Shown in pieces: positions 26,969-36,816 of a DNA stretch of 64,000 nucleotides. The translations under genes and the position numbers were made by a program. Below the pieces are notes generated by a model, which was given only the letters and a program-made list of their open reading frames with translations, ran no database searches and was not told where the DNA came from. The stretch's first letter is position 1. Each line of letters starts with the position of its first letter. This stretch comes from Brevibacillus sp. SYP-B805 (GTDB lineage Bacteria > Bacillota > Bacilli > Brevibacillales > Brevibacillaceae), in NCBI RefSeq assembly GCF_011059135.1, contig NZ_JAALGD010000010.1, forward strand, positions 1-64,000. Direction: 5' to 3'.

Positions 26969-27340
26969 TTACGCTTCACCGCCGCAGGAGCGGATGATCC
27001 GGACCGCTTCGTCGCCCCGCTCTTCCGGCACGACACAGGTGAGCAGCACGCTTCGGCCGACCGAATCTTGGCCACCGTCGGACATGCCGCTTGCGGCCGG
27101 ATCGGCGGCGGCGAGGATGCCGGCGTCACGGCCGCTGGGGAAGTTGGCACCGAGAGTCAGGTTGCCCAGCGACGAAAAATCGCTGGTGATCGGGTTCATC
27201 ACATGCTGGACCCCGCCCCCCGGATATTGTCCGATCACGTCGACGCTTACCGTCTCAAACCCGGCCTGTTTTAATTGATCCGCCGCTTTTTCGGCATCGT
27301 CGAGCATGCGAAAACCGGCAAGGATATTGCGTTCCTTCAA
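26969..27340 (-). CDS. Conserved hypothetical protein with stress-protein-like alpha/beta layout
   Basis: The 123-residue product (ILAGFRMLDDAEKAADQLKQAGFETVSVDVIG ... LLTCVVPEERGDEAVRIIRSCGGEA, quoted in parts) has two beta-alpha-beta halves around a glycine-rich middle. It resembles small proteins that read a value through a ferredoxin- or ACT-like fold, such as the YflT group, but I do not recognise a named family. TTG at 27338-27340 is used as start because AAGGAGG lies seven bases upstream on the minus strand. Confidence 0.68.
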   Translation of the reverse strand: MKERNILAGFRMLDDAEKAADQLKQAGFETVSVDVIGQYPGGGVQHVMNPITSDFSSLGNLTLGANFPSGRDAGILAAADPAASGMSDGGQDSVGRSVLLTCVVPEERGDEAVRIIRSCGGEA

Positions 27341-27430
27341 GAAAAGTCCTCCTTGGCTGCATAAATGTTGGCAAATCATTGTCCATATTATGACACTTCG
27401 TCAGATATTTTATTCGACGGCAATTTACTC

Positions 27431-27469
27431 TTGATGATGTTGCTTTTTTTATGGTAAAGTCGATATAGT
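27431..27469 (+). promoter_or_regulatory. Promoter(s) of the M23 peptidase gene
   Basis: TTGATG (27431-27436) with TAAAGT (27455-27460), or TTGCTT (27440-27445) with TATAGT (27464-27469), each with 18-bp spacing. Either would give a leader of about 175 nt. Confidence 0.5.
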
Positions 27470-27508
27470 TGGTTTCACTAGGCAATTTGGCAGATTGCTG
27501 GGAAAAAT

Positions 27509-27634
27509 GCAGAATGGTTCTATCATTCCGATTTTGGAATATTCTGCGAGTACTGAAAAATTTTGTTTTTTGACAGAATCATGCTTGATTCTGCATGAAA
27601 AGCTTTCCCCACAAGCTTTTCATCATTTTTTTTC
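27509..27634 (+). promoter_or_regulatory. Structured leader with intrinsic terminator before the M23 peptidase gene
   Basis: Three hairpins fill the leader. Hairpin I: GCAGAAT (27509-27515) with ATTCTGC (27541-27547), with an inner ATTCC/GGAAT stem. Hairpin II: CAGAATCA (27574-27581) with TGATTCTG (27586-27593). Hairpin III: ATGAAAAGCTT (27595-27605) with AAGCTTTTCAT (27613-27623), followed by CATTTTTTTTC, which is an intrinsic terminator ending at the ribosome site AGGAGGGG (27635-27642). The CAGAAT and ATTCTG arms of I and II can pair in the alternative combinations. A conditional leader is suggested; no known riboswitch consensus was recognised. Confidence 0.6.
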
Positions 27635-27648
27635 AGGAGGGGTAAGAC

Positions 27649-29145
27649 ATGCAATGGGCCGAATGGAAAGCCTGGATACAGCAACGAATGGTGCCGCTCA
27701 TCCAACGTGGCCGTTTACAAGCCGGAAAGATCGCCACCCAAGCATGGAATTTCGTTCTTGCACATAAAAAACAATCGGCTGTCGCTGTGGGAGCCATTCT
27801 TGTGCTCACTTCCGCCAGCGCATACGCCGAATACTATTATGAGAGCAATATCATCCCGATCTATCATGTCATCGTCAATGGCAAAGAGATCGGTGTCGTC
27901 AGCAGTCCCGATGTCATACATAACTGGGCAGCTGCCAAGCTCGAAGCGGAGAAGGCAAAGAACGGGCTGGATTTCAAATTTACCGATTACATCACTTTCC
28001 AGGAGGAACGCGTCTATAAAGGGAAGTACGACAACGCGGCGGCGATTGCTGCCTTGTCGGATATCGCCAGCATCAAGGTAAATGCGGTCAAAATCGTCGT
28101 GAATGGCGAAGTAATCGGGTACGCGCCTGATCAAAAGACCGCCGAGGGCGTCATGAACAGGCTGAAGGAAAAATTCTCCGGCCTGCCTGTCACAGGGAAG
28201 GTTCAGGCTGTAGCCGCCTCAACCGCGGCTCCGGTATCAAAAGCAAGCATGCTCAAGCAGGTTCGTTTCAAGGAAGACGTCAAGCTTGAAAGCGACACGG
28301 TGCCAGCCGCACAGGTGCTGACAGCGGACAAGCTGTCGGAACTGTTGAGCAAAGGCACGTTGAAGCAAGTGATCCATACGGTGCAGGAAGGCGACTGCAT
28401 TACGTGCATCGCGCAGAAATATGGCATTACTTCGCAAGACATTTATGCCAACAATCCGGGAATCACGGAAAATACGGTTCTGCAGTTGGGACAGCAGATC
28501 AACGTGACCGCTATCCGTCCGCTCGTCACGGTACAGGTTGTGGAAGAAGCATCGCAGGAGGAGACGATCGATTACGCCGTCCAAACGCGTAATAACGCTC
28601 AGCTCCCCCAAGGCGACACCAAAGTGGTTCAGGAGGGCAGAGAAGGGAAAAAGCTTGTCCGCTACCAGATCATTAAGGAAAATGGACAAGTTGTCGAACG
28701 GAAAGTGCTGGATCAAAAAGTCCTTGTCGCCCCGGTTTCCAAGATTATCGAGCGCGGAACCAAGGTGATTCCCTCCCGTGGGACAGGCCGCCTGAGTTGG
28801 CCTGCACGCGGGTACATCAGCAGCGGATTCGGCATGCGGTGGGGAAGACTGCATGCAGGGATAGACATTGCCGGTTCCGGGTCCATCCGCGCCGCAGACA
28901 ACGGACGGGTTATTTTGGCCGGATGGCACGGCGACTACGGTAACTGTGTCATTATCGATCACGGCAACGGGCTGCAGACCCTTTACGGGCACATGCGATC
29001 CATCAGCGTCCATGAAGGCCAGGTTGTCGCCAAAGGGAAGGTTTTGGGTGTCATGGGATCGACCGGTGATTCCACCGGTGTCCATTTGCACTTTGAAGTG
29101 CGAAAAGGCGGTCGCCCTATGAACCCGCTGCGTTTCCTGAACTAA
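27649..29145 (+). CDS. Membrane-anchored LysM-G5-M23 peptidoglycan endopeptidase
   Basis: The 498-residue product has one N-terminal transmembrane segment (about 40-60), a LysM domain (about 242-287, HTVQEGDCITCIAQKYGI), a G5-type domain (about 300-375) and a C-terminal M23 peptidase. The zinc ligands lie in RLHAGID (near 401) and HLHFE (near 480), with YGHM between. Such enzymes cleave peptidoglycan cross-links and are often controlled by WalRK, whose operon follows directly. AGGAGGGG lies before the ATG, and expression probably depends on the attenuated leader upstream. Confidence 0.92.
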   Translation: MQWAEWKAWIQQRMVPLIQRGRLQAGKIATQAWNFVLAHKKQSAVAVGAILVLTSASAYAEYYYESNIIPIYHVIVNGKEIGVVSSPDVIHNWAAAKLEAEKAKNGLDFKFTDYITFQEERVYKGKYDNAAAIAALSDIASIKVNAVKIVVNGEVIGYAPDQKTAEGVMNRLKEKFSGLPVTGKVQAVAASTAAPVSKASMLKQVRFKEDVKLESDTVPAAQVLTADKLSELLSKGTLKQVIHTVQEGDCITCIAQKYGITSQDIYANNPGITENTVLQLGQQINVTAIRPLVTVQVVEEASQEETIDYAVQTRNNAQLPQGDTKVVQEGREGKKLVRYQIIKENGQVVERKVLDQKVLVAPVSKIIERGTKVIPSRGTGRLSWPARGYISSGFGMRWGRLHAGIDIAGSGSIRAADNGRVILAGWHGDYGNCVIIDHGNGLQTLYGHMRSISVHEGQVVAKGKVLGVMGSTGDSTGVHLHFEVRKGGRPMNPLRFLN

Positions 29146-29162
29146 GTGAAATCATGCATCGC

Positions 29163-29203
29163 AAGGCCTCCCCGCTTGGCCGGGGACGGCCTTTTCTATT
29201 TTT
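29163..29203 (+). terminator. Terminator after the M23 peptidase gene
   Basis: AAGGCC (29163-29168) with GGCCTT (29188-29193) and inner TCCCCG (29169-29174) with CGGGGA (29181-29186), followed by TTCTATTTTTT. Confidence 0.85.
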
Positions 29204-29275
29204 TGCCAGCGTTCTCGGGGGCAGGAAAACCGGCGAACGGAGTGGAACTGTATGGAGATAGAAGGGGTGAGCGTG

Positions 29276-29980
29276 ATGACCAAACTCCTGGTCGTAGACG
29301 ATGAAAGACCAATTGCCGACATCTTAAAGTTTACGTTTGAAAAGGAAGGATACCAGGTCATTTGCGCGTATGACGGCGAAGAAGCGCTGGAGATGGTGAA
29401 GGAAGAGAAACCTGACTTGATCCTGCTGGATGTGATGCTTCCCGGTAAAGACGGGATGGAGGTATGCAGAACGGTTCGCCAGACCCATGATGTGCCGATT
29501 ATCATGCTGACGGCAAAAGATTCCGAACTGGACAAGGTTCTCGGCTTGGAGCTGGGGGCCGATGATTACGTCACGAAGCCGTTCAGCGCCAGAGAATTGG
29601 TGGCGCGGGTAAAAGCGCAGCTGCGCAGGCAGAAGCCGAAAGCCGAAATACAGGCAGAGCACATCATGCGTGTGCATGAACTGGAAATCGATCTGCATTC
29701 CTATACCGTACAAAAACATGGGGAACCCCTTGACCTCACTCACCGGGAGTTTGAACTGCTGGTCTATTTGACGCGCCATCAGGGACAGGTGATGACGCGC
29801 GAACATTTGCTGCAGGCGGTATGGGGGTTTGACTATTTTGGCGATGTGCGGACGGTCGATGTAACCATCCGCCGCTTGCGTGAAAAAATTGAAGATGATC
29901 CGAGTGATCCGAAGTATATCATCACGCGCCGTGGTCTCGGGTATGCCCTGAAGAATCCGGCGCAGGGGGGAAGCTTGTGA
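29276..29980 (+). CDS. walR: Two-component response regulator WalR (YycF)
   Basis: OmpR-type regulator essential for cell-wall homeostasis in many Firmicutes. The 234-residue product has a receiver domain (phosphoacceptor D52 in [10 protein letters not shown], conserved lysine in VTKPFSARE) and a winged-helix domain ending [19 protein letters not shown] (29263-29269) supports ATG 29276. It is the first gene of walRKHIJ-htrA. Confidence 0.97.
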   Translation: MTKLLVVDDERPIADILKFTFEKEGYQVICAYDGEEALEMVKEEKPDLILLDVMLPGKDGMEVCRTVRQTHDVPIIMLTAKDSELDKVLGLELGADDYVTKPFSARELVARVKAQLRRQKPKAEIQAEHIMRVHELEIDLHSYTVQKHGEPLDLTHREFELLVYLTRHQGQVMTREHLLQAVWGFDYFGDVRTVDVTIRRLREKIEDDPSDPKYIITRRGLGYALKNPAQGGSL

Positions 29981-31815
29981 TGCCCCGTACGCGCCTGTTC
30001 AAGACCGTCCAGTGGAAACTGGTCGTCATGTACATGCTGCTGATTTTGATTGCGATGCAGTTTATCGGGGCGTATTTTTCCCGCGAGGTGGAGAGCTACT
30101 ACACCAACACGTTTACCGAAACGCTGAATACGCAGGCATCGCTGTTATCCACCCATTTGGAGCGCTCCCTGCGCAATCAGCGGGACGGGAAGGAGCAGTC
30201 CACCGACGAGATGAGGGATGAGATCCACTATCTGCTCAACAATTTGGTCATGCCCAATGGAGCCAAGGTGCAGGTGATTGATCAAAACGGCTATGTGATC
30301 GGCACGACAGAGATTGACCAGAGCGTGATCGGACAGCGGACGACACAGCCGGAGGTCACGATCGCCCTGTTGGGGACCCGAAACGAATCGCTGCGCATCG
30401 ACCCGCGTACGGGCAACCGGGTAAAGATTCTGGCCGTGCCGGTCAAAGCCGACAACATCATTTACGGGGCCGTTTATATGATGGCTTCCATGGAAGAGAT
30501 GTACACCACCATTCAAAAAATCACCAATATTCTGGCCACCGGGACGGGGATCGCCCTGTTGTTTACGGCGGGATTGGGGGTCGTGCTGGCGCGCACCATT
30601 ACCATTCCCGTCAAAGAGATGACCCGGCAGGCCCAGGCGGTTGCCAACGGCGATTTTAACCGGGCGGTCCGGATCAATGGGGATGACGAAATCGGACAGC
30701 TTGGCCAGGCCTTCAACTACATGACAGCACGCTTGCGGGAAGCGATTTTGCAGCAGGAAGAGGAAAGAGAGAAGCTGGCCGGTATCTTAAGCAACATGAG
30801 CGACGGCGTGATCGCGGCCAACCGGGACGGCCAGATCATCCTGCTGAACCGCTCGGCGGAAGAGATGCTGCAGGTCAAGATGGCGGACGTGCTGGCACAA
30901 GGGAAAACCCTGCACGATCTGCTCAAGCTGCCGCCGGAAGAGGAAATGCCATTGTTTGAAGAGGCGAAACCGCTTCTGATCGAGATGATGCTGGCCAACC
31001 GGGAAGTGGTGATGCTGCGGGTAACCTTCACGGAATTGCGGCATGACAGCGGGAAAAAGGGCGGGATCATCGCCGTGCTGCAGGATGTAACGGAACAGGC
31101 CCGGCTGGAACAGCAGCGCCGCGAGTTCGTCGCCAATGTGTCGCATGAGCTGCGCACCCCGCTCACGACCATCAAAAGCTATGTAGAGGCCCTGCTTGAT
31201 GGAGCGATGGAAGAGAAAGAGATTGCCAGCCGCTTTTTGCAGGTGACGATGAGCGAGACGGAGCGCATGATTCGGCTGGTGAATGACTTGCTGCAGCTCT
31301 CCCGCTTTGATTCCCAAGGCATCCGGCTGCGCTGCAAAAATATCGATCTGAACGAACTGCTCCTTTATGCGGCCGAACGTTTCTCCATGCTAAGCGAGCA
31401 GCAGGGGGTCTGCTTTACGTTGGAGACCACGGGGGATCTGCCGCTGGTTCATGCCGATCAGGACGCGATCAATCAGGTGCTGGACAACTTGCTCTCCAAT
31501 GCGATCAAGTACACCCCAGGCGGTGGAGCGGTTACGCTGAAAACCGAGGTGAACGAGCGAAAGGGAAGGGTGTACATCTCGGTCAGCGATACCGGCATTG
31601 GCATTCCGAGCCGCGATCTGAAACGGATTTTTGAGCGTTTTTACCGGGTGGACAAAGCGCGCTCCCGTGAAAAAGGCGGCACCGGCCTGGGATTGGCGAT
31701 CGCCCGCGAACTGGTGCAGGCGCACGGCGCGGATATTGAGATCACCAGCGAATGGAATGAAGGAACGACCGTGACGTTCTGGCTGCCGGTGGCGAAGGGA
31801 GAGGAAGTGGCATGA
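29977..31815 (+). CDS. walK: Sensor histidine kinase WalK (YycG)
   Basis: The 612-residue kinase has two transmembrane helices (about 14-34 and 183-205) enclosing an extracytoplasmic PAS-like domain. HAMP (about 205-257), PAS (about 262-370), HisKA with the phosphorylated histidine in [12 protein letters not shown] (near 390) and HATPase_c with [19 protein letters not shown] and [10 protein letters not shown] follow. It senses the state of the wall, at least partly through lipid II or fragments, and phosphorylates WalR. GTG 29977 or ATG 29980 may start it; the gene overlaps the walR stop. Confidence 0.97.
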   Translation: MMPRTRLFKTVQWKLVVMYMLLILIAMQFIGAYFSREVESYYTNTFTETLNTQASLLSTHLERSLRNQRDGKEQSTDEMRDEIHYLLNNLVMPNGAKVQVIDQNGYVIGTTEIDQSVIGQRTTQPEVTIALLGTRNESLRIDPRTGNRVKILAVPVKADNIIYGAVYMMASMEEMYTTIQKITNILATGTGIALLFTAGLGVVLARTITIPVKEMTRQAQAVANGDFNRAVRINGDDEIGQLGQAFNYMTARLREAILQQEEEREKLAGILSNMSDGVIAANRDGQIILLNRSAEEMLQVKMADVLAQGKTLHDLLKLPPEEEMPLFEEAKPLLIEMMLANREVVMLRVTFTELRHDSGKKGGIIAVLQDVTEQARLEQQRREFVANVSHELRTPLTTIKSYVEALLDGAMEEKEIASRFLQVTMSETERMIRLVNDLLQLSRFDSQGIRLRCKNIDLNELLLYAAERFSMLSEQQGVCFTLETTGDLPLVHADQDAINQVLDNLLSNAIKYTPGGGAVTLKTEVNERKGRVYISVSDTGIGIPSRDLKRIFERFYRVDKARSREKGGTGLGLAIARELVQAHGADIEITSEWNEGTTVTFWLPVAKGEEVA

Positions 31816-33197
31816 ACCAGTGGCTCGAATCCGCGAAAACGGTGGTCTTGAATCTGCTGATTCTTATCAGCTTCGTTCTTACTTCCGCCCTTTGGAACAA
31901 CCAACCGCAGTTCCAGGTGATTGAACCGTCGGCTTACGTGAAATCAAAGCCCGTCCCAACCCGCAAGATGGAAGAGCTTGTGACACCGGAATCGATTATG
32001 TTTCATTATGGAAATGACAGACATACGAAAACCTACACCAACAACGGGAATTTCTATTACCGCCAGATCAGCGAAGAGATGAAGAAATGGTACTTTACCA
32101 ATCCGGTCAGTTATCCGCTCACCGAAGAGATGTGGGAAGAGCTGATGCATAAACGGCAGGGGCTGGAACTGATGTTTCATTCCGAAGTGCCCATGACGGT
32201 GATCAGCCAGCTGTTTATGATCAACGGCGACATCAATGACCAAATGAAGGGTATCGACAGGCTTTGGCTGTATTACGACGAGGAAGAAAACGTCGTGTAC
32301 GCTTTGTTCATTTCTACCAACGACAAGCAGGTGTTTCGCGCCGGAACGGCGATCAGCCCCAAGGATTTGCTGGAGTATTACCTGCCGCTTGGCAACCGGC
32401 TGCCCGAACAGATCATGAAAGCCACCCGAACGACAACCGACTCGGAATATCCCCGTTTGAAAAGACCGTTCTGGGAGATCTACTATCTGCCGAAAGAACC
32501 GCAAAAAATCACGAAATACCTGTACAATTACCTGCTGGTTACGGAGGATGAACTGATCGATGCCTACTTCCTCGATCCTTCCCTGGTCAGGCGCATCGAC
32601 GAACGGGACAGGACGGTCATTTTCACGGATGGGAGCCGTTCGATCCAGTTCCAGCAGGATCAGCAATTCATTACGTATACGGATCCGGCGTTTCAGCAGG
32701 GGCGGCAGGACTTGTCCAGCGACGAGAAGATCCGGGACGCGATCGCCTTCATCAACAAGCATCTCGGGTGGACGGATGATTACCGTTTTGACAGGATTAG
32801 GGAAAGTGAAGAGGGGGGCGAGGTGATCACCTTCCGGCAGTACCTGGGGCCATATCCGCTGGTAAGCGTCAACGGACAGCATCTGGATACGATCACCGTG
32901 ATGTCGGAAGACGGTCAAATCGTGACGATTAACCGATCGTTGATTGATCTGGACAAATACATCAGCAATCAGGAATGGGTGGTCATGTCGGGGCCGGAGC
33001 TGTTCGAGTACCTACGAAACAACCGGATCGTCGATACCAGCCAAATCAAAAACGCCTATCTGGCTTACCAGGCGCAAGTCCACCAGGGGTATGTGGAATT
33101 GACGCCGGCCTGGGTGGTAGAGGTGCGCAACCAGCCGGATATTGTCGTCACAGCCCGGTCCGCGCAGGAAGGGGGAAAAGGAAATGGATTGGAGTAG
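31812..33197 (+). CDS. walH: WalK regulator WalH (YycH)
   Basis: The 461-residue protein has a single N-terminal transmembrane helix (about 12-30) and a large extracytoplasmic part with the YycH domains (for example PYPLVSVNGQHLDTITV and the final TPAWVVEV). YycH and YycI bind WalK in the membrane and tune its activity. The start overlaps the walK stop (ATGA), and its end overlaps walI by 14 bp. Confidence 0.93.
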   Translation: MNQWLESAKTVVLNLLILISFVLTSALWNNQPQFQVIEPSAYVKSKPVPTRKMEELVTPESIMFHYGNDRHTKTYTNNGNFYYRQISEEMKKWYFTNPVSYPLTEEMWEELMHKRQGLELMFHSEVPMTVISQLFMINGDINDQMKGIDRLWLYYDEEENVVYALFISTNDKQVFRAGTAISPKDLLEYYLPLGNRLPEQIMKATRTTTDSEYPRLKRPFWEIYYLPKEPQKITKYLYNYLLVTEDELIDAYFLDPSLVRRIDERDRTVIFTDGSRSIQFQQDQQFITYTDPAFQQGRQDLSSDEKIRDAIAFINKHLGWTDDYRFDRIRESEEGGEVITFRQYLGPYPLVSVNGQHLDTITVMSEDGQIVTINRSLIDLDKYISNQEWVVMSGPELFEYLRNNRIVDTSQIKNAYLAYQAQVHQGYVELTPAWVVEVRNQPDIVVTARSAQEGGKGNGLE

Positions 33198-33975
33198 GGC
33201 GAAAACGATTCTGATCTGGGCCTTTCTCTTCCTGGACCTGTTCCTCGGTTATCAGGTATATATGCTGCGGACAGAGCAGTGGCAGGGGGCGGAAGCGGTG
33301 CAGGGCAGCAAATGGGATATCGAGCTGTATCTGAAGCAGCAGCATATCGCCCTGCAGGCAGAGGTGCCGCAGGAGACGCCGGAAATGACGTACGTCAATG
33401 TGGAAAATTACGGCTTCAATGCGCCTGCTCTGCAGAATGTACAGGGCATCAAGGTTACCTTGGAGAACGACCGGTCCGCCATCATAGCACAGCTGAAACC
33501 GCCCATCCCCCTCGACAAACAGTCCGACCCGGATGATCTGTTGCGCCAGCTCAACCGTTTCTTGCTTTATGCGGATCAGTACCGCGCCGATGCGTACCAG
33601 ACCAGCAGGCAGCGGATCCGGTATTGGCAGCTTCACGGGAATTATCCCATTTTCAACGCACCCTTGGATGTGCTGACGGATAACAACCAGATTACAGGGT
33701 ATACCCAAACCTATTTTCACATCCGCAGCCAAGGGTCCGCCCGCGGGGTCATCTCGGCCTACACGGCGCTCCGGTCGCTGGTAGAGAAGCAGACCATATT
33801 GCCGGGAGAAAGAATCGAAAGCGTCACACTGGGCTATTTCGGTTATCATTATGATGCGGATATTCAGGTGCTGGCACCGGTGTGGCGTGTCATTCATAAC
33901 GGCAGGACGGATTATATCAACGGTTTTACCGGGGCAATTGAGAGACCGCTGGATACAAGAAAGGTGACACCATAA
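33184..33975 (+). CDS. walI: WalK regulator WalI (YycI)
   Basis: The 263-residue protein begins MDWSRAKTILIWAFLFLDLFLG, the typical YycI membrane anchor, and ends with VLAPVWRVIHNGRTDYINGFTG. It partners WalH in controlling WalK. ATG 33184 inside walH is preceded by GGGGGAAAAGG. It is translated by coupling. Confidence 0.93.
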   Translation: MDWSRAKTILIWAFLFLDLFLGYQVYMLRTEQWQGAEAVQGSKWDIELYLKQQHIALQAEVPQETPEMTYVNVENYGFNAPALQNVQGIKVTLENDRSAIIAQLKPPIPLDKQSDPDDLLRQLNRFLLYADQYRADAYQTSRQRIRYWQLHGNYPIFNAPLDVLTDNNQITGYTQTYFHIRSQGSARGVISAYTALRSLVEKQTILPGERIESVTLGYFGYHYDADIQVLAPVWRVIHNGRTDYINGFTGAIERPLDTRKVTP

Positions 33976-34006
33976 ACATATTTTGGAGAGAAGAAGGAGT
34001 TGCAGC

Positions 34007-34795
34007 ATGAGATTTAGCGTATTGGCGAGCGGCAGTACCGGCAACGCCATCTATATTGAAACGGACCGCACCGCGCTGTTGATCGACGTGGGCATTACGG
34101 GCAAACAGGCGGAAGCGGCGCTGGAAGAAATCGGTGCCAAGGCTGCCAACCTGAAAGCGATTCTGGTGACTCATGAGCATGTGGATCATATCAAAGGGAT
34201 CGGTGTGATGGCCCGCCGCTACAACATTCCGATCTATGCCAACCCCAAGACCTGGGCGGAGTTGGACGGGCAGATCGGCGCGATCCAGGAGCATCAGCGG
34301 CGGTTTTTTGAAGTGGGAGAAATTCGCGAATTCGAGGATTTGACGGTCGAGTCGTTCGGGATTTCCCACGATGCGGCGGAGCCCATGGGCTTCTGCTTTT
34401 TCCACGGCAACAAGAAGCTGAGCGTGGCGACCGATCTCGGTTATGTGAGCGACCGGATCAAGGAGACCATTCGGGGTGCGGATGCGTATATCTTTGAGGC
34501 CAATCATGATGTCGAGATGCTGCGTATGTCGCAGTACCCCTGGAGCATCAAGCGCCGGATCTTGAGCGATGTCGGCCACCTTTCCAATGAGGCGGCGGGG
34601 GAAGCGTTGAGCGATTTTCTGCAGGGGCGGGCGGAGCGCGTCTTTCTCGCCCATCTGAGCAAGGAGAACAACATGATGGAACTGGCCCGGCTCACCGTGA
34701 AGAATATTCTGGAGGAGAAAGGCCTCAGCGTGGGCGACGATGTACATCTGAGAGAGACCTACCCGCATCGGCCTACGAGACTGGAGGAATTATAG
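34007..34795 (+). CDS. walJ: MBL-fold metallohydrolase WalJ (YycJ)
   Basis: The 262-residue product has the metallo-beta-lactamase metal motif VTHEHVDH (near residue 54) and later GHLSNEAAG. YycJ homologues act as 5'-3' exonucleases or in coordinating division with replication; the exact role is debated. AAGGAG (33994-33999) precedes ATG 34007. It is part of the wal operon, and its 3' end overlaps a convergent small gene by 6 bp. Confidence 0.94.
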   Translation: MRFSVLASGSTGNAIYIETDRTALLIDVGITGKQAEAALEEIGAKAANLKAILVTHEHVDHIKGIGVMARRYNIPIYANPKTWAELDGQIGAIQEHQRRFFEVGEIREFEDLTVESFGISHDAAEPMGFCFFHGNKKLSVATDLGYVSDRIKETIRGADAYIFEANHDVEMLRMSQYPWSIKRRILSDVGHLSNEAAGEALSDFLQGRAERVFLAHLSKENNMMELARLTVKNILEEKGLSVGDDVHLRETYPHRPTRLEEL

Positions 34796-35044
34796 GGGAA
34801 CCCCATGATCGTTGAGCCCGGTTTGGGGATCCCGGTCGTACTCCACCAGCTCCATCCGGTGATTGATGTCGGCATCGATCGCACGCGCTCTGGAGAGAAG
34901 CTCGTCCTTTGACATGACGCCTTTTTGAATCAACAATTCCATGATGGCATGCAGTACCACGGTATTCTGGCAGGCAATCTCTTGCAGATCGGCCAGCTTC
35001 GCGATCAGGTTCACTTCCTGCAGGGGAGAGAATCGCGATCTCAT
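34790..35044 (-). CDS. Small conserved hypothetical protein
   Basis: An 84-residue minus-strand gene. The translation is helix-rich: LQEIACQNTVVLHAIMELLIQKGVMSKDELLSRA, quoted in parts, ends with a charged tail. The stretch ELLIQKGVMSKDEL resembles small helical proteins found in Bacillales, but I cannot name the family. AAAGGG lies nine bases before the start. It overlaps the end of walJ and lies between walJ and htrA, where it could limit antisense transcription. Confidence 0.68.
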   Translation of the reverse strand: MRSRFSPLQEVNLIAKLADLQEIACQNTVVLHAIMELLIQKGVMSKDELLSRARAIDADINHRMELVEYDRDPQTGLNDHGVPL

Positions 35045-35259
35045 TGCGATCAGCCCTTTCTCTATGGATCGTCTGTTAACCTAGATTTTCCTTTTTCTAC
35101 CATGTTTATGCCGATCGGAGCAGGGGATTCCACAAGCTTTCCATATTTCTCACGCTACTTTCCCGAAAGCGATTCGTATACTAAAAAGGGAAGACGGCAA
35201 CAAGTATATCCGGCCGTGAAAGCTGTAAACATAGGTAAGAGAGAAAGGAGAGTGGAATC

Positions 35260-36498
35260 ATGGGTTTCTATGATGATGACATTTATGAAATGGAACGGAA
35301 GAGACAGCGTGAATCTGGCAAGGGCAGGCTGATCCTGACCTCGATTACGTCGGCGGTGATTGGGGGAATGGTCGTGCTGCTGATGCTGCCGGCCCTCTCC
35401 AAGACAGGGTATATTTCCATGGTGGAACCCAACACCGCGAATGCGATGAATAATGCGGCAAGTACGAGCGTCGTGGCACAGCCCGTCTCCGTCAGCGTGT
35501 ATACGGCCACCGTCCGCGCGGTGGAAAAAGTGGAGAACGCCGTGGTGGGCGTCATCAATATCCGCCGGGTGGTCAACTGGTTCAACAACAGCGAGCAGGC
35601 CGTGGAAAGCGGAGAAGGCTCCGGCGTCATCTTCGAAAAGAAAAACGGCAAGGCGCACATCATTACCAACTATCACGTGATCGACCAGGCGGAAAAGGTG
35701 CAGGTGGCGCTGCCGAGTGGGGAAAAGGTCGACGCCAAGGTTCTGGGGTATGACGCGTTCACCGACATGGCTGTCCTGGAAATCGACGGCTCCAAAGTCA
35801 CCACCGTGGCTGAGCTGGGCGATTCCGACGCGCTGAAAGTAGGAGAACCGGCCATCGCCATCGGGAACCCGCTGGGACTGAAATTCTCCCGCACGGTTAC
35901 CCAAGGGATCATCAGCTCGCTGAACCGGTCCATGCCGATCGACGTGGACAACAACGGCCAGGACGATTGGGAGCTGGACGTTCTGCAGACAGACGCGGCC
36001 ATCAACCCGGGGAACAGCGGGGGCGCGCTGGTCAATATCTACGGGCAGGTCATCGGGATCAACAGCATGAAGATCGCCAAAGAAGGCGTGGAAGGTCTGG
36101 GCTTCGCCATTCCGATCAATGACGTGAAGAAGATCGTCGGCGAATTGATGCAGCACGGCAGACTGCAGCGGGCCTATCTCGGAATCTCCCCGTACGATCT
36201 CGTCAACGTGCCGCGCTACCACTGGAAGGAAACGCTCCATCTGCCGGATGACGTACAGGCCGGCGTCGTGATCATGAACGATGTGGATCCCTTCACACCG
36301 GCAGGTAAAGCGGGCCTGCGCCAATATGATGTCATCACCAAACTGGATGGCCAGACCATTGAAAATGCGGCCCAACTGCGCAAATACCTGACCCTGAACA
36401 AGAAACCGGGAGAAAGCGTGGTCGTCACCTTCTACCGGGATGGCTTCAAGAAGACGGCAACGGTCAAGCTGGCTTCCGACCCGAACAGCGGCAGATAA
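35260..36498 (+). CDS. htrA: HtrA-like serine protease (DegP/YycK type)
   Basis: The 412-residue product has an N-terminal membrane anchor (about 23-45). The trypsin-like triad is in NYHVID (His, near 139), FTDMAVLE (Asp, near 169) and NPGNSGGAL (Ser, near 252), and a C-terminal PDZ domain follows (GVVIMNDVDPFTPAGKAGL). It degrades misfolded proteins outside the membrane. Its place after walJ is conserved. AAAGGAGAG precedes ATG 35260. A TATACT at 35177-35182 may be a -10 box, but no -35 was found. Confidence 0.95.
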   Translation: MGFYDDDIYEMERKRQRESGKGRLILTSITSAVIGGMVVLLMLPALSKTGYISMVEPNTANAMNNAASTSVVAQPVSVSVYTATVRAVEKVENAVVGVINIRRVVNWFNNSEQAVESGEGSGVIFEKKNGKAHIITNYHVIDQAEKVQVALPSGEKVDAKVLGYDAFTDMAVLEIDGSKVTTVAELGDSDALKVGEPAIAIGNPLGLKFSRTVTQGIISSLNRSMPIDVDNNGQDDWELDVLQTDAAINPGNSGGALVNIYGQVIGINSMKIAKEGVEGLGFAIPINDVKKIVGELMQHGRLQRAYLGISPYDLVNVPRYHWKETLHLPDDVQAGVVIMNDVDPFTPAGKAGLRQYDVITKLDGQTIENAAQLRKYLTLNKKPGESVVVTFYRDGFKKTATVKLASDPNSGR

Positions 36499-36504
36499 GC
36501 AGCA

Positions 36505-36538
36505 AGAGGCGCTATGAACGGCGCCTCTTTCTTTTTTT
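36505..36538 (+). terminator. Terminator after htrA
   Basis: AGAGGCGC (36505-36512) pairs with GCGCCTCT (36521-36528), followed by TTCTTTTTTT. Confidence 0.9.
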
Positions 36539-36583
36539 CTTCACTTGGGTAGAATAAGAGAGGATGTATGACCGGAAAGGAGC

Positions 36584-36814
36584 ATGAACCAATTGCGGAT
36601 TCAAGGAAAAGAACTGCCCATCTACCCGGAACACCCGGTCCGTGTGGTCTGCCTGGAGCATCTGGAGCGGGAGCTGGACGATTACGTGGATAAATATGAA
36701 GTGGCGCCGGATACCTTTGCGCTGAGCGAGGTGGACGAGCCTGGGCTCAGCCACAGTTGTATGGTTTGCGGGGCGGAAGGCAAGATCGTGCTGCTGCATG
36801 TGAAAGGGATGTAG
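36584..36814 (+). CDS. CxxH/CxxC zinc-binding small protein
   Basis: A 76-residue protein with CLEH (CxxH) and CMVC (CxxC) motifs, which together would bind one zinc ion. This CxxH/CxxC family is found beside rlmH in Bacillales; its function is unknown. AAAGGAG lies before the ATG, and rlmH begins 2 bp after its stop, so the two are coupled. Confidence 0.85.
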   Translation: MNQLRIQGKELPIYPEHPVRVVCLEHLERELDDYVDKYEVAPDTFALSEVDEPGLSHSCMVCGAEGKIVLLHVKGM

Positions 36815-36816
36815 GG

